Source: Pseudoxanthomonas suwonensis 11-1
GTDB lineage: Bacteria > Pseudomonadota > Gammaproteobacteria > Xanthomonadales > Xanthomonadaceae
Direction of reading: 5' to 3'
NCBI RefSeq assembly: GCF_000185965.1
Contig: NC_014924.1
Location: 682,001 to 746,000 of the forward strand
Length of the DNA: 64,000 nt
The position numbers and the translations under genes are program-made. The notes under the pieces were generated by a model. That model worked only from the letters and a program-made list of their open reading frames with translations. It searched no databases and had not been told where the DNA came from. This document shows positions 59,373-64,000 of the stretch, one piece after another (position 1 is the first letter of the stretch; each line of letters starts with the position of its first letter).

Positions 59373-60544
59373 CCGGACCGCTCCATGTACCCGGCCAGCC
59401 GCCCGGAGCAGCGCCGGGCGGCCGAGCCGTCCGCGATCCGGCCGTAGACGCGGGCGCGGATATCGGTGTGGCTTGCCCTGTACGCCTGCCAGTAGCCTTC
59501 TTCGTCGTCCAGGGCCGTGCCCAGCGCTTCCAGTAGCGCGGGGAGGCTGGGGATGACGGGGCCGAAGCGATATTCGGGGCCCAGAGAGAATCCCTTGCGG
59601 AACGGGGGAGGCACGTCGAGGAACAGCGTGGGCCGATCAAGTAGCAGGTAATCGAAGGCGATCGACGACCAGTCGCAGACCAGTACGTCGCTGGCCAGCA
59701 GGATGCCTTCCGTATCCGGGTAGCGCGATCCGGGGAGTTGGATCATGCCCGGGAGCCGGATCGTCGTGCCATCGCCGCTGTTGAGGTGGCTGCGGACCAG
59801 GAGCGTCGCATCGCGCTGTCGCACGAATGCGGCGAGCTGCGAGAGGAACTCGGCTTCCGTGTGGCCGAACGGATAGATGCTGCGTCCCTTCTGGTCCTGG
59901 GCCCAGGTGGGCGCGAACAGGACGACCCGGGACGAGTCGCTGATGCCGAGCTCCTCGCGCAGGCGCGTGCCGGAGCCATCGTCCGTGACCAGCCGGTCGG
60001 TGCGGGGATAGCCGGTGGCCACGACCTTGGCCGGTTCGAAGCCGAACTGGTCCACGTACAGTTGCCGGCACAGTCCAGAGGCCACCCAGGTTTCGTCGTA
60101 GCGGTGCTGCACGCGGAAGTCGTCGGCGTCGAATCCCTTGAACGGGATGCCATGCCACACGTCGAAGAAGCCCAGCCTTGCGCGTCGGTAAGCGGGTTGC
60201 AGGAGTTCAAGGGAATGCAGGCCATGGTCGCTGACCACGGCCCCGGCGGTGGCGAGCAGTCGGGCGCAGGCTGGGCTGCAGGCATGGCAGCTGTCGAAAC
60301 CCTGTGCCTGCAGCTGCCGGCGGTAGTCGCCATCCATGGTCAGGAACACGGCGCGCGGTGAACCGCGGCGACGCAACTCCTCGTGAAGTGCGAAGAGGTT
60401 GCCGTTCAGCTTGTGGCCGTAGAGCACCACCACATCTTCGGCGCGCCGCCTGCGCAGGTGGCGCAGCAACAGCCCCAGGATCGCCTGTGCGAGGAAGCCG
60501 ACCAGCAGCAGCCAGTGCAGGGGGCGTTTCCTGTCGATCTTCAT
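59369..60544 (-). CDS. CDP-glycerol glycerophosphotransferase (TagB/TagF-like), second copy
   Basis: A 391-residue Glyphos_transf protein. An N-terminal hydrophobic segment (WLLLVGFLAQAILGLLLRHL, about residues 11-30) is followed by the GT-B domain: FDVWHGIPFKG (128-137), VVLFAPTWAQDQKG and DWSSIAFDYLLLDRPTLFLD. ATG 60544 is preferred because it begins just before the hydrophobic segment. It differs clearly from the copy at 57694, so they are paralogues rather than a recent duplication. One may prime the chain and the other extend it, as TagB and TagF do. The stop is shared with the tagD-like gene. Confidence 0.9.
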   Translation of the reverse strand: MKIDRKRPLHWLLLVGFLAQAILGLLLRHLRRRRAEDVVVLYGHKLNGNLFALHEELRRRGSPRAVFLTMDGDYRRQLQAQGFDSCHACSPACARLLATAGAVVSDHGLHSLELLQPAYRRARLGFFDVWHGIPFKGFDADDFRVQHRYDETWVASGLCRQLYVDQFGFEPAKVVATGYPRTDRLVTDDGSGTRLREELGISDSSRVVLFAPTWAQDQKGRSIYPFGHTEAEFLSQLAAFVRQRDATLLVRSHLNSGDGTTIRLPGMIQLPGSRYPDTEGILLASDVLVCDWSSIAFDYLLLDRPTLFLDVPPPFRKGFSLGPEYRFGPVIPSLPALLEALGTALDDEEGYWQAYRASHTDIRARVYGRIADGSAARRCSGRLAGYMERSG

Positions 60545-61707
60545 GCCCGCGCCGGCTCCCGTGTGTCGAGCAGGTCGAGGAGCTGGCGGTCGAAGCGTTC
60601 CCAGGAGAAGGAGGTCGCGAACACCTTCGCCGAGGCGCGCAGTGGAGTCGGGTCGCCCGCCAGCAGCGTGCATACCTCGCGGGCGAATCCTTGATAGTCC
60701 TCCTCGGCGACCAGCACGCCACTGGTGCCGGGCTTCACCGCGTCGGGCACGCCGCCGGCTGCGAAGGCCACGGTCGGCAAGCCGTGCGCGGCTGCCTCGA
60801 TCGCGACCATGCCGAAGCCTTCCACATCGCCCGGGATCGAACGTACCGGGAACACATGCAGGTCGCAGCCCGCGTAGGCTTGTGAAAGCGTGGCATCGTC
60901 GCAGGGGCCGAGGATCGCCACGTGCGCTCCCATGCCTGCGCGTGTGATCGCCGCGTCCAGCCGGGCACGGGGATCGGTGGTCGAACGGTTCAGGGCGTCC
61001 TGGGCGTTGTCGCCGACCAGAACGAGCCGGGCGCCGGGATGTGCTGCCACGATCGCCGGCAGGCAGCGTTCGATGAACTCAACGATGCCCTTGCGCTCGG
61101 TAAGCCGTCCGACGCTCAGCAGCAGCGGGCCTTCCCCGAGCGCGAAGCGCCGGCGGAAGTCTCCACCGCCGGGTACGTCCCCAGGCAGGCGCGTGCCTGG
61201 GTGCACTACCGCGATATTGCCACCGGCCACGGCGAGTCCGCGCGCGATGCTGGCGGTATTGGCGCTATTGGCGATCGCAAGCCCGAGCCGGCGCAGGAAC
61301 GGCATCCACAGCATCCGGTAGACCGGGTGCCGGGTGACCAGGTCCAGGCCGTGGACATAGGCCATGCTTCGCGCGCCGCTGCGGCGCCCGGCCAGGTACG
61401 CCAACGGCGCGGTCAATCCGCTGCCGGCCAGGACCAGCTCCGCCGGTTCGGACGAGGCAGACCATGCCGCTGCCGCCGCGCGCGGCAGGAAGCCCGCGGC
61501 ACCCTGCGCGGGAATCTCGCGTACGCGGATGCCGGGTGGCAGGTGCCCGCTGCAGCCGCGTGGCCCGATCACCAGCAGGTCGAAGCGGCGGGACAGGGCG
61601 ATGGCGACATGCCAGTTGAGCCGCTCCATGCCGCCGCGCAGCGGCGGCAGGTTGCGCGTGACCAGGATGGCCCGCGGCCTGGCCGCGGTCGGCGTCTCGC
61701 CAGTCAC
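60541..61707 (-). CDS. Glycosyltransferase family 4
   Basis: A 388-residue GT-B transferase. The C-domain has VGRLTERKGIVEFIERCLP, VLVGDNAQDAL, VAILGPCDDATLSQAYAGCDLHVFPVRS and EGFGMVAIEAAAHGLPTVAFAAGGVPDAV, the typical E-x7-E of GT4. N-terminal PPLRGGMERL is the usual glycine-rich loop. It would add a sugar from a nucleotide donor. It overlaps the genes on both sides as ATGA on the minus strand. Confidence 0.9.
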   Translation of the reverse strand: MTGETPTAARPRAILVTRNLPPLRGGMERLNWHVAIALSRRFDLLVIGPRGCSGHLPPGIRVREIPAQGAAGFLPRAAAAAWSASSEPAELVLAGSGLTAPLAYLAGRRSGARSMAYVHGLDLVTRHPVYRMLWMPFLRRLGLAIANSANTASIARGLAVAGGNIAVVHPGTRLPGDVPGGGDFRRRFALGEGPLLLSVGRLTERKGIVEFIERCLPAIVAAHPGARLVLVGDNAQDALNRSTTDPRARLDAAITRAGMGAHVAILGPCDDATLSQAYAGCDLHVFPVRSIPGDVEGFGMVAIEAAAHGLPTVAFAAGGVPDAVKPGTSGVLVAEEDYQGFAREVCTLLAGDPTPLRASAKVFATSFSWERFDRQLLDLLDTREPARA

Positions 61708-62570
61708 GGGTCGTCGTGCCGCGCAGCCAGGTAAGTCAGGTTGGTGATCTGCTCGGAGATGAGCCCGATCAGGAAGATGATGACCGATGCGCTGAACAGC
61801 AGCAGGCTCATGTTGGTGAACCGGTGCGCGGTGAAGTACGTGTAGCCGTAATAGCTCATGCCGGTCAGGAAGAAGGCCACGGCGACCGGGGCGAACAGCT
61901 TGAGCGGCGAGTACAGCGTGGCGATCTTGAAGATGATCAGCAGGAAGCGCACACCGTCGCGTAGTGGGCGGATGTGGCTGGTGCCGATGCGCTTGGCCAC
62001 CGGGATGGGTTCGTACGCCACCGGATAGGCACTGCGGAAGAAGGCCATGGTGCTGGTCGTCGGATAGGAGAACCCGTTTGGCAGAAGGTGCAGGAACTCC
62101 CGGAACTTCGATGCCCGTACGGCCCTGAAGCCGGAGGTCAGGTCCTTGACCTCGAAGTTCGTCATCCTGCTGGCGAGCCAGTTGTAGAACGTGTTCGCCA
62201 TTCCACGGCTCACGCCGGCCTGGCCGGACCAGTCGCGCGCGCCGACCACCATGTCGTAGCCCTCGGCCATGCGCTCGAGCAGCCGCGGGATCGAGGCCGG
62301 GTCATGCTGGCCGTCGGCATCCATGAAGATCAGGATCTCGCCGGTCGCGTGGCGCGCGCCGCGCTTGATCGCCGCGCCGTTGCCCATCGAATACGGAGCG
62401 CCGAGGACGATGGCGCCGTGCGCCCGCGAGACCTCGGCGGTGGCATCCGTGGAGCCATCGTCGACGACGATGAGTTCTGCCCCGGGCATGAGTTCCCGCA
62501 ACGCGGGGAGGGTCTTGCGAAGGCCCTCCGCCTCGTTCTTCGCAGGCAGGATGATGCTGATGGTGGACAA
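61704..62570 (-). CDS. Family 2 glycosyltransferase with membrane anchors (DPM1/GtrB-like)
   Basis: A 288-residue GT2 enzyme. The GT-A domain (about 1-210) has IILPAKNEAEGL, VVDDGSTDATAEV and FMDADGQHDP (D-x-D). Two membrane segments close the protein (about 225-245 and 258-280), as in polyprenyl-phosphate sugar synthases. It probably loads a sugar on undecaprenyl phosphate. A 91-base gap separates it from the upstream tfpZ-like gene. Confidence 0.9.
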   Translation of the reverse strand: MSTISIILPAKNEAEGLRKTLPALRELMPGAELIVVDDGSTDATAEVSRAHGAIVLGAPYSMGNGAAIKRGARHATGEILIFMDADGQHDPASIPRLLERMAEGYDMVVGARDWSGQAGVSRGMANTFYNWLASRMTNFEVKDLTSGFRAVRASKFREFLHLLPNGFSYPTTSTMAFFRSAYPVAYEPIPVAKRIGTSHIRPLRDGVRFLLIIFKIATLYSPLKLFAPVAVAFFLTGMSYYGYTYFTAHRFTNMSLLLFSASVIIFLIGLISEQITNLTYLAARHDDP

Positions 62571-62661
62571 GTCGGCTCCCCAAGCCTATGTGCAGCCGGA
62601 TATTAGCCGAATGTCCCGATCGGAATTCGGAACCCGGCCATCAGTTCCGCGCGTGCGCCCC

Positions 62662-63333
62662 TCATCTGACGACCTTGCGCGGCATCCCGGTGCGGGCGTC
62701 GACCAGCATGGTGGCTTCCTCTCCACGGGCCATGATCGGCACCGCGCGGAGCCCGGCCGTGTCGCCCGGCCCGGCGACGGTCCTTGCCAGCATCAGCGGC
62801 GCGACCTCCTCGTACGGTTGGAACCAGGCCGGCATGACGTGCTGGTCGCGGCCGGTCTCCAGGAAGATCTGGAGGAGTTCGCTCCGGGCCTGGGGTGAGG
62901 CTGGCGGCATGACCCCCACGAGGGCCGGGCCGGTCAAGGAGAGGCGGCGCCACTCCGGCCGGGCACCCTGTTCCAGGTCCTGGGGGGCGATCTCGTGGGC
63001 GAAGACCAGGTTCAGGCGTACGTCGCTGGCGACCAGGAAGACCGGTCGCGATACCCAGAGGGTATGTAGTCCATACGCCAGGAACGCCAACTGCACGGTC
63101 GAGATCACGGCCAGGTCCAGGCGCAGGCCCGGCTTGCCATGGCGGTAGATGGCGAGGGTCAGCAGCGGCCCGGCAGTCACGTCAATGAACAGCATGATCG
63201 CCATCAGCCGGTCCAGTCCGGAGATCCGCCAAAGCCCGTGCGGGTACCACAGCAGCAGGGCCGCTATGGCGATGGACGAGATGACGAGGATGCTCAGCAG
63301 GAGGTGGAGGGCGGCGGCTTTCCAGCGGCTCAT
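62662..63333 (-). CDS. TfpX/TfpZ-type type IV pilin accessory protein
   Basis: A 223-residue protein with three N-terminal membrane segments (about residues 8-29, 42-62 and 76-93), then a soluble periplasmic domain. The pattern WRISGLDRLMAIMLFIDVTAGPLLTLAIYRHGKPGLRLDLAVI is typical of the TfpX/TfpZ family, which helps assembly or stability of particular pilin alleles in Pseudomonas. In Pseudomonas it lies beside pilA; here it is beside pilB, at the far end of the polymer block and on the other strand. ATG 63333 is chosen because it starts just before the first membrane segment. Confidence 0.85.
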   Translation of the reverse strand: MSRWKAAALHLLLSILVISSIAIAALLLWYPHGLWRISGLDRLMAIMLFIDVTAGPLLTLAIYRHGKPGLRLDLAVISTVQLAFLAYGLHTLWVSRPVFLVASDVRLNLVFAHEIAPQDLEQGARPEWRRLSLTGPALVGVMPPASPQARSELLQIFLETGRDQHVMPAWFQPYEEVAPLMLARTVAGPGDTAGLRAVPIMARGEEATMLVDARTGMPRKVVR

Positions 63334-63486
63334 CGGGGAATCCGGACCAGAAGATCGCCGGGGATCATGCAAAGCAGCCCCCGCGGCCTGCAAGCCCGGT
63401 TGGCCGGGGCTGGCCGAAGCGGCCTTTTTCGTCCCCATGCGCCCCCCGTTGCGTTATCTTTCCCCCCGTTCCAGGGGAAGCCGCAC

Positions 63487-64000
63487 ATGAACGTCGCCAC
63501 CACCGCCAACCTTGTCGGTATCACCGGCATTGCCCGCCGTCTCGTCCAGGACGGCGCCATGGACGAGGGTGCGGCCCGGACGGCCATGGCCCAGGCGGCC
63601 GAGGCCAAGGTGCCGCTGGCCCAGTTCATCGCCGACAAGAAGCTGGTCAGCCCGGCCCAGCTGGCGGCCGCCAACTCGGTCGAGTTCGGCATCCCGCTGC
63701 TGGATGTGACCGCGTTCGACGCCTCCCAGAACGCGATGAAGCTGGTCAGCGAGGAGCTGCTGCAGAAGCACCGCCTGCTGCCCCTGTTCAAGCGCGGCAG
63801 CAAGCTGTTCGTGGGCGTCAGCAGCCCCACCCAGACTGGCGCCCTGGCCGAAATCCAGTTCCACACCAACCTGGCCGTCGAGCCGATCCTGGTGGACGAG
63901 GAACAGATCCGCCGCACCTTCGAGCAGTGGCAGAACGCCAATGCCCAGCTCGAGGGCGGCCTTGACGAGGACGACGAGGGCCTGGAGGGGCTGGAAGTCA
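63487..64000 (+). CDS. pilB: Type IV pilus assembly ATPase PilB, N-terminal part
   Basis: The first 171 residues of the pilus extension motor, cut by the window end. The N-terminal MshEN-like domain is visible: NLVGITGIARRLVQDG, QFIADKKLVSPAQLAAANSVEFGIPLLDVTAFD, and KRGSKLFVGVSSPTQTGALAEIQF. The last residues are acidic (LDEDDEGLEG), a linker before the ATPase domain that lies outside. GGGGAAG precedes ATG 63487. MshEN domains often bind c-di-GMP. Confidence 0.95.
   Translation, partial: MNVATTANLVGITGIARRLVQDGAMDEGAARTAMAQAAEAKVPLAQFIADKKLVSPAQLAAANSVEFGIPLLDVTAFDASQNAMKLVSEELLQKHRLLPLFKRGSKLFVGVSSPTQTGALAEIQFHTNLAVEPILVDEEQIRRTFEQWQNANAQLEGGLDEDDEGLEGLEV

Noticed and set aside
63412-63429. 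Plus-strand terminator ahead of pilB
   Set aside because: GGCCG-AAG-CGGCC followed by TTTTT has only five pairs and no plus-strand gene ends nearby; too weak to call.

Overview
The window is high-GC chromosomal DNA. Gene order and protein families point to the Xanthomonadaceae/Lysobacteraceae (a Lysobacter, Luteimonas or Pseudoxanthomonas-like gammaproteobacterium). The signs are a TonB-Xanth-Caul receptor next to SapC, a ribD-ribE-ribB(A)-ribH-nusB-thiL block, a dcw cluster without murD, the lpxC-dciA-M23-secA order, and a pilD-pilC/pilA...pilB locus. The species cannot be named from the sequence alone. No tRNA, rRNA, CRISPR array, insertion sequence or prophage was recognised.

Layout. 0.4-4.4 kb: a TonB-dependent receptor followed by a sapC-like gene broken by a one-base frameshift. 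4.5-11.6 kb: housekeeping genes (NCS2 purine permease, zinc-ribbon membrane protein, ettA, RcnB-like periplasmic protein, glyA, a small secreted protein, nrdR). 11.6-17.4 kb: an acetyltransferase and the riboflavin genes with an FMN riboswitch between ribD and ribE, running into nusB and thiL. 17.4-23.8 kb: a PatB-like lyase and a FAD oxidoreductase, then yraN-lpoA divergent from rsmI, then the RNase P RNA gene. 24.1-40.3 kb: the division and cell wall cluster mraZ-rsmH-ftsL-ftsI-murE-murF-mraY-ftsW-murG-murC-ddl-ftsQ-ftsA-ftsZ, mostly joined by 4-base ATGA overlaps. 40.5-47.9 kb: lpxC, dciA-like, an M23 peptidase, secA, a Nudix/ThiE-like fusion and coaE.

47.9-64 kb is the type IV pilus locus. 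pilD and pilC lie on the minus strand. pilA is on the plus strand behind a sigma-54 promoter and ahead of a strong terminator, and pilB is cut by the window end. Between pilA and pilB lies a 12 kb accessory block with visibly less GC-biased codons in part. It encodes a polytopic membrane protein, an ABC flippase, a methyltransferase, a HAD phosphatase, a LicC-like nucleotidyltransferase, a LicD-family transferase, two TagB/TagF-like CDP-glycerol glycerophosphotransferases, a TagD-like cytidylyltransferase, two glycosyltransferases and a TfpX/TfpZ-type pilin accessory protein. Together these suggest a teichoic-acid-like (polyol-phosphate) glycan made next to, and perhaps attached to, the major pilin. 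This is the most interesting system in the window.

Regulatory sequence is rich in places. Five GTGGG-type MraZ boxes sit in exact 10-base phase upstream of mraZ. A perfect hairpin hides the ftsQ ribosome binding site. Two related heptad-built inverted repeats bracket ftsQ-ftsA. Phased TAACG repeats lie between lpxC and dciA.
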